Below, piece by piece: positions 1-6,544 of a stretch of 64,000 nucleotides of DNA (positions within the stretch are counted from its first letter, which is position 1; each line of letters begins with the position of its first letter). The stretch covers positions 124,001-188,000 of the forward strand of contig CAXPDR010000041.1 of assembly GCA_964215955.1 (NCBI GenBank), written 5' to 3'. The DNA comes from GCA-2706205 sp964215955. GTDB lineage: Bacteria > Bdellovibrionota > Bacteriovoracia > Bacteriovoracales > Bacteriovoracaceae. Made by a program: the position numbers and the translations under genes. The notes under the pieces are model-generated. The model was not told where the DNA came from and made no database searches. It worked only from the letters and a program-made list of their open reading frames with translations.

Positions 1-90
1 GTCGCTAATGTAACTTTATTCTTGTTAAGTAATGCTTCTAAGTACATTACAGGAGAGACAATCAAAGTTGATGGTGGGCTTTATATTTAA
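1..90 (+). CDS. fabG: 3-oxoacyl-ACP reductase FabG, C-terminal end only
   Basis: The window opens inside a reading frame of 29 codons plus stop. It encodes the classic FabG/short-chain dehydrogenase tail: LFLLS, then ASKYITGE, then the terminal VDGG followed by LYI. In this family that region closes the NADPH-dependent Rossmann fold, and the enzyme reduces 3-oxoacyl-ACP in fatty-acid elongation. Its position upstream of acpP and fabF supports the FabG reading over other SDR enzymes, although a minus-strand gene now separates it from acpP. The start and active site lie outside the window. Confidence 0.85.
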   Translation, partial: VANVTLFLLSNASKYITGETIKVDGGLYI

Positions 91-115
91 GAGATTGAAT
101 TTTTATTAAATAATT

Positions 116-1099
116 TCAGTCAAGAAGAATTAAACTTCTATTTATAGAGTCATATCTTGGAAAAACCCTCATGCGTTCTTTTGTCTTTGATATAACTTTT
201 TCTTCACTCATAAATTTGATTGCTTCTTTGGCTTTTTCTGTCTGACTGAGATAAACAAATTCTCTTTTAAAGAGCCCTGTCCACCCCAAATCAATTTCAT
301 AAATAATATCTTTCGTATCGATATAATAACCACAGGTATTATCCCTACTCAAAAAATCAGAGTTTGAAAATTTTTGTGGACAATAATCATGGCCCATAAG
401 ACTGGCCCATTCATTAACTGAAATTGGCTCGGAACTAATTGAAGGATCGATTACTAGTTTCTTAATTTTTCCATCAACATCTCTAATCTTTACTAAAGGA
501 GCTACATGCCATCTCCAATCTGCTAAATCAAAGTTTGTTTCTGCTTCTAATCTTCTCCCATTGTCAGCTTTAATAAAAATACTCTGAGATTTAATCCCTA
601 TTTTTTCTAGAACATCCCTCATTACAGTACTTCTTGCATAACACCCATCTTCATAATACTCAAAAGTTATATCTGATCTATAAAGAAAGAATCTTAGAAG
701 CTGACTTGCTAAATTCATCGAAATAACATCACCGTGAAACTCAGGTTTTGTAATAGGAAGTAAAGTTTCACATATATCAGATGGAAGATTGTTTTTTGTG
801 CCCTTTTCTTCAAGACAACTTTCCTGAAGATAGATTGAGAGAGCTTTTTTATCTTTAAAGAATAATTCTCCATCCCATGTAAAACAGTTATAACACTCTT
901 CTAATATAGGATTTGTAAGCTCTTCTTTAAGAAGGAGTTTTGAATTATGATTGGAGCTAAATAAGACTGATGAAGAATTTTTATTACTGGCTAAACTAAA
1001 ATTTATCCCGACTAAATAAGCCATCAAAAAAAACTTGAGTGCTCGAATAGCTTTTTCTTCAGTAAACTGTAAGAATAGTTCTTTCATTACATTCCTCAT
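116..1099 (-). CDS. Secreted protein-glutaminase-like protein (protein deamidase fold)
   Basis: 327 aa, with an N-terminal hydrophobic stretch (about residues 21-37, ending SLA) that reads as a signal peptide. Residues 150-240 resemble the protein-glutaminase family, which deamidates glutamine side chains in intact proteins. The motif DGCYAR holds the candidate nucleophile Cys153, RWHVAP holds His198, and VIDPS holds Asp218. The Cys-His-Asp order and spacing (45 and 20 residues) fit the family, whose Chryseobacterium enzyme uses a Cys-His-Asp triad. The segment before residue 150 may be a propeptide-like region. It is convergent with fabG. Its substrate is unknown; a transglutaminase-like protease role is the main alternative. 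The family match is from motif reading only. Confidence 0.7.
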   Translation of the reverse strand: MRNVMKELFLQFTEEKAIRALKFFLMAYLVGINFSLASNKNSSSVLFSSNHNSKLLLKEELTNPILEECYNCFTWDGELFFKDKKALSIYLQESCLEEKGTKNNLPSDICETLLPITKPEFHGDVISMNLASQLLRFFLYRSDITFEYYEDGCYARSTVMRDVLEKIGIKSQSIFIKADNGRRLEAETNFDLADWRWHVAPLVKIRDVDGKIKKLVIDPSISSEPISVNEWASLMGHDYCPQKFSNSDFLSRDNTCGYYIDTKDIIYEIDLGWTGLFKREFVYLSQTEKAKEAIKFMSEEKVISKTKERMRVFPRYDSINRSLILLD

Positions 1100-1207
1100 T
1101 CATAAAACAAATAATTTTTCATCAATATCATTCTCTCAATTTTTATAATCAGAATCTATAAAGCTTGTAATCATTTCAAAAGTGTGAATAAATTAAACGG
1201 ACAACCA

Positions 1208-1332
1208 CAGCAAAACTAGTTATTTACCCTCCAAAAGGTAGTTTTATTTCCCTCAAGCCGAGCTAGGTTTTTTATTTCAAGATTATAATAAGTTTTAGAA
1301 CGATAACCCCTCGAAAAAGCTTAGTTTTGCTG
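1208..1332. repeat. Long-range inverted repeat in the gap before acpP
   Basis: The 367-nt gap 1100-1466 has no convincing gene. It holds a perfect 11-bp inverted repeat: CAGCAAAACTA at 1208-1218 and TAGTTTTGCTG at 1322-1332, enclosing 103 nt. A smaller stem (TACC/GGTA) lies inside. This could be a folded RNA, or the ends of a decayed miniature element. I see no clear target duplication and no coding content. Confidence 0.4.
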
Positions 1333-1395
1333 CAGGATCCAACGAAATAATGCTCTAAATATGTGAATTTTTTACAAATGTTAACATAATTAAGG

Positions 1396-1425
1396 TTGAC
1401 TGGTAGATTCCATGTTATTTATTAT
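1396..1425 (+). promoter_or_regulatory. Sigma70-type promoter of acpP
   Basis: TTGACT (1396-1401) and TATTAT (1420-1425) are separated by 18 nt, each one base from consensus. They lie 41 nt before the acpP start. A strong ribosome site CGGAGG (1452-1457) follows, as expected for a highly expressed acyl carrier protein. Confidence 0.65.
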
Positions 1426-1466
1426 GCCCTTATAAAAAGAGACATAAATTTCGGAGGATATATATT

Positions 1467-1700
1467 ATGGAAATGCAAGAAAAAGTAATTGCAATCGTAA
1501 GTGAAGCAGCAAACGTTGAAGTTGCAAATATTAAACCTGAGACAAGTTTTACTGATGACTTAAACTTAGATTCATTAGACATGGTAGAAATGATGATGAA
1601 AATGGAAGAAGAGTTTGGAGTTGAGATTCCAGAAGATAAAACTGAAGATCTTAAAACAATCAATGATGTTACTTCTTACTTAAAAACAAACGCTAACTAA
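1467..1700 (+). CDS. acpP: Acyl carrier protein
   Basis: 77 aa, acidic, the normal length for AcpP. The 4'-phosphopantetheine attachment site is Ser36 in LNLDSLDMVE, followed by the helix II sequence EEFGVEIPE. It carries growing acyl chains for the type II fatty-acid synthase in the cytoplasm. The start is fixed by CGGAGG nine nt upstream. It has its own promoter and its own terminator and is followed by fabF, the usual neighbour. Confidence 0.97.
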   Translation: MEMQEKVIAIVSEAANVEVANIKPETSFTDDLNLDSLDMVEMMMKMEEEFGVEIPEDKTEDLKTINDVTSYLKTNAN

Positions 1701-1722
1701 GCAAAGAAAATAACTCAAAAAG

Positions 1723-1748
1723 AAAGCCTCATTTGAGGCTTTTTTTTT
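1723..1748 (+). terminator. Rho-independent terminator after acpP
   Basis: Stem AAAGCCTC / GAGGCTTT with loop ATTT and a run of eight T. It lies between acpP and fabF, so fabF transcription is presumably either read-through or from a weak separate promoter. Confidence 0.9.
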
Positions 1749-1768
1749 GTTAAGACAAAGGATTAGAG

Positions 1769-3013
1769 ATGGTGAATAGAGTTGCCATTACCGGTGTCAG
1801 CGCAATGTGTGGACTCGGAAATTCAATGGATGAAGTTTGGAAAAATCTTATCGAAGGTAAAAGCGGAATCTCTATGATTCCAGAAGCTACCGATGATATG
1901 TGGCCAGTAAAATTTGCTGGTATTCTCAAGAACTTTGAGCTTTCAGAAGAAATTCTCGCTAAGAAAGAACATAAAAGGTTTGATATTTTTATTCATTATG
2001 CCCTTCATTGTGCAGATGAAGCCATCAAAAGAGCAGGCCTTCTTGATGCTGGTTACGACCCATTAATGGTCGGGTCAATTCTTGGAACGGGACTTGGTGG
2101 CTTTCCTATGATTGAAGGTATGTCTGAAACTTACAGAACCAAAGGTCCAAGAAGAGTTAGCCCTTTTTTTATTCCTGGGTTTATACCTAATATGGGTACA
2201 GGCCAAATCTCTATGAAATATAATTTCAAAGGTGTTAATTACTCAGCTTCTTCAGCTTGCGCTTCGGCTTCTCATGCTATTGGAGCAGCTGCAAGTGAAA
2301 TCATGCTTGGAAGACAAGATGCTATGGTCACTGGTGGCTCAGAAGCAGTTATTTCAGGTTTAACTATGGCCGGTTTCTCTTCGATGAAAGCTCTTTCTAA
2401 ATGGAATGATAGACCAACAGAGGCCTCAAGGCCATTTGATCAAGATCGAAATGGTTTTGTAATGGGAGAAGGTGCTGGAATTTTAATTCTAGAAAACCTT
2501 GAAAAAGCTAAAGCCAGAGGAGCAAATATAATTGCTGAGGTTGTAGGTTTTGGTGCAACTGCAGATGCCTATCATATTACCTCCCCTCACCCAGACGGTG
2601 CAGGTACTGTTCCTTGCATGGAACAAGCTTTAAAATATGCAGGAATAAATAAAGAAGATATTGATTATATTAATGCCCATGGAACTTCAACTCCTCTTGG
2701 AGATATTGCGGAAACTAATGCGATAAAGACGGTATTTGGAGAGCATGCTTATAAGCTTGCTGTTTCTTCAACTAAGTCTATGCATGGACATCTTCTTGGA
2801 GCTGCTGGTGGCTTAGAGTCAGTTATTTGCGTAAAGGCACTTGAGGAAGGAATTATACCTCCAACGATTAATATCGATAATCAAGATGAAGCTTGCGATT
2901 TGAATTATACTGCAAATAAAATGATTAAAAAGGATATTCAATATGCTTTAAATAACTCATTTGGTTTTGGTGGAACTAACTCAACGACAATTTTTAAAAA
3001 ATATAACGATTAA
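1769..3013 (+). CDS. fabF: 3-oxoacyl-ACP synthase II (FabF)
   Basis: 414 aa, full length for a beta-ketoacyl-ACP synthase II. The condensing-enzyme triad is visible: Cys164 in SSACASASH, His304 in NAHGTSTPLGD and His341 in GHLLGAAGG, with Lys336 in STKS. It condenses malonyl-ACP with acyl-ACP to extend fatty acids. The start ATG sits close after the acpP terminator with only a weak ribosome site (GGATTAGAG). The C-terminal NNSFGFGGTN motif is intact. Confidence 0.97.
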   Translation: MVNRVAITGVSAMCGLGNSMDEVWKNLIEGKSGISMIPEATDDMWPVKFAGILKNFELSEEILAKKEHKRFDIFIHYALHCADEAIKRAGLLDAGYDPLMVGSILGTGLGGFPMIEGMSETYRTKGPRRVSPFFIPGFIPNMGTGQISMKYNFKGVNYSASSACASASHAIGAAASEIMLGRQDAMVTGGSEAVISGLTMAGFSSMKALSKWNDRPTEASRPFDQDRNGFVMGEGAGILILENLEKAKARGANIIAEVVGFGATADAYHITSPHPDGAGTVPCMEQALKYAGINKEDIDYINAHGTSTPLGDIAETNAIKTVFGEHAYKLAVSSTKSMHGHLLGAAGGLESVICVKALEEGIIPPTINIDNQDEACDLNYTANKMIKKDIQYALNNSFGFGGTNSTTIFKKYND

Positions 3014-3014
3014 T

Positions 3015-3037
3015 AAAAGCCTCGAAAGAGGCTTTTT
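3015..3037 (+). terminator. Terminator between fabF and the convergent gene
   Basis: AAAGCCTC-GAAA-GAGGCTTTTT immediately after the fabF stop. It has the same stem sequence as the acpP terminator. Because A and T runs flank it, it may also end the minus-strand gene whose stop abuts it at 3038. Confidence 0.85.
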
Positions 3038-3619
3038 CTATATTTCTGAATAACCTTTTTGGTCACCTTCGCAAAAAATCACTTTGTACTGTAGCTCATC
3101 GAGACCTAAGGTTGTCTCTCTACACAATTTTGTTTCAATATCAACTTGATTCATCTTTTTTCCATTTTCATAGGTTGGATATCTCATCGTTCGGGTATAA
3201 ATTAAAGACTCTCCTATAGTCATAAAATCCAAACAGTTTCGATCAATATGAGGTCCACTTTCTGTATCCATACTCGTATTTTGATATTGATAGCTCTGCC
3301 CAAGACCAATATGGTGAACTGACTTACTATACTCTTTATTTTGAGGTTTAGAGTCTGTGATATGCATTTTTGTAAATTCTTTTCTAAAATAAGCAAAGGA
3401 GTTTAGTTCTCCCGCCTTATTTTTTTCTAAAAAGCTTTCAACTAACTCCCTACAATCTCCTTTTGAGTATTTCTCCTCTACTCCAGCTAGCTTTGAGCTA
3501 CCACTCCAAGCATTGACCGCCTTATTCCAAAGCCTAGAGATATTAGAATTACCCGAAAGGTAATTATCGGCATACAAGTTCGATGAAAATATAAAAATTA
3601 ATAAAGATAGAAGCCTCAT
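3038..3619 (-). CDS. Secreted protein of unknown function
   Basis: 193 aa with a short signal peptide (residues 1-17, LYA at the cleavage point) and four cysteines in the mature part (KGDCRELV, RNCLDF, KLCRET, IFCEGD) that could form two disulfides. I recognise no family. It is first of three small secreted-protein genes in a row on this strand. A ribosome site AAGGC precedes the ATG. Periplasmic or extracellular location is inferred from the signal peptide only. Confidence 0.75.
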   Translation of the reverse strand: MRLLSLLIFIFSSNLYADNYLSGNSNISRLWNKAVNAWSGSSKLAGVEEKYSKGDCRELVESFLEKNKAGELNSFAYFRKEFTKMHITDSKPQNKEYSKSVHHIGLGQSYQYQNTSMDTESGPHIDRNCLDFMTIGESLIYTRTMRYPTYENGKKMNQVDIETKLCRETTLGLDELQYKVIFCEGDQKGYSEI

Positions 3620-3700
3620 AATTTGCCTTTTTATCTCATCATATAGGCTAAAGGCAACTAAGAGGCATATTTTGAATTTTTTACTACGTGTTAGGTTTCT

Positions 3701-4075
3701 TTACAATTTTCTGGCAGCAATTTCAGCTTGAACTAAGGCCAAAGTAGATTGAATTCTTGAAAGACTAATCTCATATGTTTGCTTAGTCTCATTATGTTTT
3801 CCAAGACTTCCAAAAAAGCCTACAACACCAGAAGCCTGAGATTGATCAAATCTTGCTTTTAAATAAGATAACGAACGTTTTGACTCTTTAACCAAACTTC
3901 TTTGAAGATTAATTAATGTGTGATCAGCACATTTGGAAACATCATACACAAGAGTTAGGGCTTCAAGTTTATTTTTCTTAACTGAAAAAACCTCTTGTTC
4001 GGTCATTTCATAAAAACAAGAGTTTCCAAAAGCGATTGAACTAGATAAAAATAATATAACAGTTAAAAACTTCAT
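3701..4075 (-). CDS. Small secreted alpha-helical protein, unknown
   Basis: 124 aa with signal peptide (residues 1-17, ending AFG). Two cysteines (NSCFYE and SKCADH) remain in the mature part and could pair. The rest is predicted helical from its Leu/Lys/Ser pattern and ends in AQAEIAARKL-like helix. The ribosome site GGAGAA precedes the ATG. No family recognised. It lies 13 nt after the stop of the next secreted-protein gene (4089..4493), so the two are probably one transcript. Confidence 0.7.
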   Translation of the reverse strand: MKFLTVILFLSSSIAFGNSCFYEMTEQEVFSVKKNKLEALTLVYDVSKCADHTLINLQRSLVKESKRSLSYLKARFDQSQASGVVGFFGSLGKHNETKQTYEISLSRIQSTLALVQAEIAARKL

Positions 4076-4088
4076 TTAATTCTCCAGA

Positions 4089-4493
4089 CTATCTTAAAGA
4101 ACTTGTTGAACATTTTTCAATAGTTCTAGTGACATCAAAGTTAGAACCATAATCATCACTTAGATTATAAGTTGTCAAAACTTTCTCATTGTAAGCATGA
4201 AAACCATCTCCACTATCAATCACTTCACAAGCCTTTACTTCCATTCGGTCATGTCTATCGCCACCAGAAAGCATAGATGCATAATAAATTTTCGGACATA
4301 CATCTTTAGCAACTCCAATATAACAAAAAGTCTTTTCTCTTTTTGTGTCATTTTGCTTGTAATCGAAACTAGAATCACTAAAACCAAGTATAATATTTGC
4401 TTTACCATCTCTTACTTCAGCAGTAATTATTGATGTTTTAGCAAATACAGAAACACAACTAAATATACTTATCATTACTATTAAAGACTTCAT
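4089..4493 (-). CDS. Small secreted protein, unknown
   Basis: 134 aa from the ATG at 4493, chosen because GGGGGT lies just upstream; an in-frame TTG at 4505 would extend it by four residues but has no ribosome site. Signal peptide residues 1-18 (SVFA cleavage). The mature part has five cysteines (FCYIG, DVCPK, KACEV, EKCST among them), suggesting disulfides. It has no recognised family. The ribosome site lies inside a hairpin (see the separate entry), so translation may be controlled by RNA folding. Confidence 0.7.
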   Translation of the reverse strand: MKSLIVMISIFSCVSVFAKTSIITAEVRDGKANIILGFSDSSFDYKQNDTKREKTFCYIGVAKDVCPKIYYASMLSGGDRHDRMEVKACEVIDSGDGFHAYNEKVLTTYNLSDDYGSNFDVTRTIEKCSTSSLR

Positions 4494-4497
4494 GGAT

Positions 4498-4523
4498 ACC
4501 CCCAAATCATATTATTTGAGGGT
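4498..4523 (-). promoter_or_regulatory. Hairpin that sequesters the ribosome site of 4089..4493
   Basis: On the minus strand, ACCCTCAAAT pairs with ATTTGGGGGT over ten positions (one G-U pair) with a six-nt loop. The GGGGG ribosome site is in the 3' arm, four nt from the ATG. On the plus strand the same dyad has one mismatch and is followed by five T, but no plus-strand gene lies upstream. Confidence 0.5.
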
Positions 4524-4566
4524 TTTTACTTTTGAGAAAATATTGTGACAAGTCCCTTAGAAATAC

Positions 4567-4729
4567 TTACATACTTGCTAAGTCATTTATATAATTACGA
4601 AGAACTTCCATATCCTTAGTCGTTACAGCTCTACCTGCAGGAGGCATATCACCATTTTCAATTTTAAGGAAAATTCTACTAGAGTCAGGATCCCCAGGTT
4701 TTACTCTTCTTTTTAAGCCTTCAATTGAA
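4567..4729 (-). pseudogene. Remnant of a c-type cytochrome-like protein, C-terminal part only
   Basis: Reading the minus strand from about 4729 to the stop TAA at 4567-4569 gives about 53 residues containing KPGDPDSSRIFLKIENGDMPP and then a helix LRNYINDLAS. The PGDP...S...I..GDMPP pattern is typical of the methionine-ligand region and last helix of class I cytochrome c domains. There is no haem-binding CXXCH, start codon or signal peptide, so the 5' part is gone. It stops abruptly where an opposing coding remnant begins. Confidence 0.6.
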
Positions 4730-4831
4730 ACTTGCTATGTTTATCATGCAGAACGTAATAAAAATAAAGCCTTTAATATTTTGATTAACAGCATAAAAGA
4801 ATTAGCTGAAACAAAGTCATTATTAGCCTGA
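4730..4831 (+). pseudogene. Remnant of a coding sequence, 3' end only
   Basis: From 4730 a plus-strand frame reads TCYVYHAERNKNKAFNILIN and then a helix ending SLLA before TGA at 4829-4831. The look is that of the C-terminal helix of a larger protein, perhaps a LysR-type regulator, but the match is weak. No start codon or ribosome site. The rest of 4506-4891 holds only the opposing cytochrome remnant and the leader of glyA. Confidence 0.35.
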
Positions 4832-4891
4832 CAAACCCTTTCATTTTCAATAGCATTTTATCAATAAAAATCCTCTAACAAGGAATGAGAG

Positions 4892-6112
4892 ATGCTTCAA
4901 AACACAGACCCAGAAATTAGTAAATTAATTGATTTAGAACAACAAAGACAAGAAGAAGGTTTAGAGCTTATCGCTTCAGAAAACTACTGCTCAAAAGAGG
5001 TGATGGAAGCTCAAGGTAGTTGCCTAACTAATAAATATGCTGAAGGTTATCCAAATAAAAGATATTATGGTGGTTGCGAGTTTGTTGATGGTGTAGAACA
5101 ACTGGCCATAGACAGGGTAAAAGAAATTTTTAATGTTAAATATGCCAATGTCCAACCTCACTCTGGTTCCCAAGCAAATATGGCTGTATACCTAGCTTGT
5201 CTTGAAGTTGGCGATACTGTTTTGGGTATGGATTTGGCAGAAGGTGGACACCTTACTCATGGATCTCCAGTAAATTTCTCAGGAAAGCTATTTAATTTTG
5301 TGAGTTATGGATTAAACTCAGAAACAGAAGAAATTGACTATGAAAATATGCAAAAACTTGCGACAGAACATAAACCTAAACTCATTGTAGGTGGAGCATC
5401 TGCTTACGCTAAGATTATCGATTTTAAACGCATGAAAGAAATCGCTGACTCTGTTGGTGCTCTTTTAATGATAGATATGGCCCATATCGCTGGATTAGTC
5501 GCCGCTGGAGTTCATCCCAGTCCATGTGAGTTTGCTGACTTTATTACAAGTACAACCCATAAAACCCTAAGAGGACCTAGAGGTGGAATTATACTGACAA
5601 ACTCTGAGGAGTGGGCAAAGAAAATAAATTCTCGCATTTTTCCGGGAATTCAAGGAGGACCACTTGAGCATGTAATCGCAGCCAAAGCCGTTGCGTTCAA
5701 GGAAGCTCTAAATCCAAGCTTTAAAACTTATCAAGAGCAGGTTGTAAAAAATTCTAGGGCTTTAGCGCAAGCTCTCATGGATAAAGGAATTGATCTTGTT
5801 TCTAATGGAACTGATAACCATTTAGTTTTAGTTAAAACAGACTCGGTTAACCTATCTGGAAAAGAAGCTGAAGCCATTTTAGAATCAATACATATTACTT
5901 GCAACAAAAATATGATTCCTAAAGATACAAGATCACCATTTGTTACATCTGGAATTAGGCTAGGAACGCCTGCAATCACAACCCGAGGACTAAAAGAACA
6001 ACATATGGTTCAAATAGCCAACTGGATTTATGATGCCTTAACTGACAAGTCAAAGCATGAAACAATCATTTCGGAAGTAAAAGCTCTTTGTAAAGAGTTT
6101 CCGGTTTATTAG
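4892..6112 (+). CDS. glyA: Serine hydroxymethyltransferase
   Basis: 406 aa, normal for bacterial SHMT. Pyridoxal phosphate lysine is Lys224 in STTHKTLRGPRGG. Other family signatures are ELIASENY near residue 25, TNKYAEGYP and LIDMAHIAGL. It interconverts serine and glycine while loading one-carbon units on tetrahydrofolate. It is followed after 8 nt by a Kazal-type lipoprotein whose ribosome site overlaps the glyA stop, so the two are probably co-transcribed. Confidence 0.97.
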   Translation: MLQNTDPEISKLIDLEQQRQEEGLELIASENYCSKEVMEAQGSCLTNKYAEGYPNKRYYGGCEFVDGVEQLAIDRVKEIFNVKYANVQPHSGSQANMAVYLACLEVGDTVLGMDLAEGGHLTHGSPVNFSGKLFNFVSYGLNSETEEIDYENMQKLATEHKPKLIVGGASAYAKIIDFKRMKEIADSVGALLMIDMAHIAGLVAAGVHPSPCEFADFITSTTHKTLRGPRGGIILTNSEEWAKKINSRIFPGIQGGPLEHVIAAKAVAFKEALNPSFKTYQEQVVKNSRALAQALMDKGIDLVSNGTDNHLVLVKTDSVNLSGKEAEAILESIHITCNKNMIPKDTRSPFVTSGIRLGTPAITTRGLKEQHMVQIANWIYDALTDKSKHETIISEVKALCKEFPVY

Positions 6113-6120
6113 GAGTTTAA

Positions 6121-6396
6121 ATGAAGTTAATTTTAATTTTACCCATTCTATTTATTTTATTTTCTTGTGAAAATAGTCCAAGTGAAGACCCTGCTAAAAC
6201 GGTAATTAACACAGATTTTGCTGAACAACATGCAGCCAAAAAACCTGAAGGCTCATTTGTTCCAGAAAACAATGCTTGTATTTGTACCAAAGAGTACAAC
6301 CCAGTATGTGGTAAGGATGGAAAAACTTATCCTAGCCCATGCCAGGCAGGCTGTGCAGGGGTGAAAGAATTTACCGAAGGACAATGTCAAAAATAA
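6121..6396 (+). CDS. Lipoprotein with one Kazal-type protease inhibitor domain
   Basis: 91 aa. Residues 1-16 are a lipoprotein signal (LFSC, lipidated Cys16), then a 35-residue acidic tether and a complete Kazal domain with six cysteines (53, 55, 63, 74, 78, 89) in the family pattern C-x-C, PVCG, DGKTY, C, C, C. In Kazal inhibitors the reactive P1 residue is two after the second cysteine; here that is Lys57 in CTKEY, which predicts inhibition of trypsin-like serine proteases. Ribosome site AGGAG overlaps the glyA stop. Location is inferred to be the outer membrane, facing periplasm or outside. Confidence 0.88.
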   Translation: MKLILILPILFILFSCENSPSEDPAKTVINTDFAEQHAAKKPEGSFVPENNACICTKEYNPVCGKDGKTYPSPCQAGCAGVKEFTEGQCQK

Positions 6397-6406
6397 CTTT
6401 CACACA

Positions 6407-6452
6407 TTAACCTTTTGCCCAAAATTGCCAATTAAATAAGGCAAAAGGTTAA
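6407..6452. repeat. Perfect 13-bp inverted repeat downstream of the Kazal gene
   Basis: TTAACCTTTTGCC (6407-6419) and GGCAAAAGGTTAA (6440-6452) with a 20-nt A/T-rich loop. It could end the glyA transcript, but no T run follows on either strand, so it is not a standard intrinsic terminator. An operator or 3'-end stabiliser is possible. Confidence 0.55.
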
Positions 6453-6544
6453 AAACTTTAGATCCTTAACCAGTAAATAGTCATAATTAGGAACTAATTA
6501 TAGTTAAACTTTAGCTCATGATACAATTTTCCGAAAAGGAAGAT

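Noticed and set aside
4498..4527. Plus-strand terminator
   Set aside because: The plus-strand stem has a mismatch and no gene upstream on that strand; the minus-strand role as ribosome-site hairpin is more likely.
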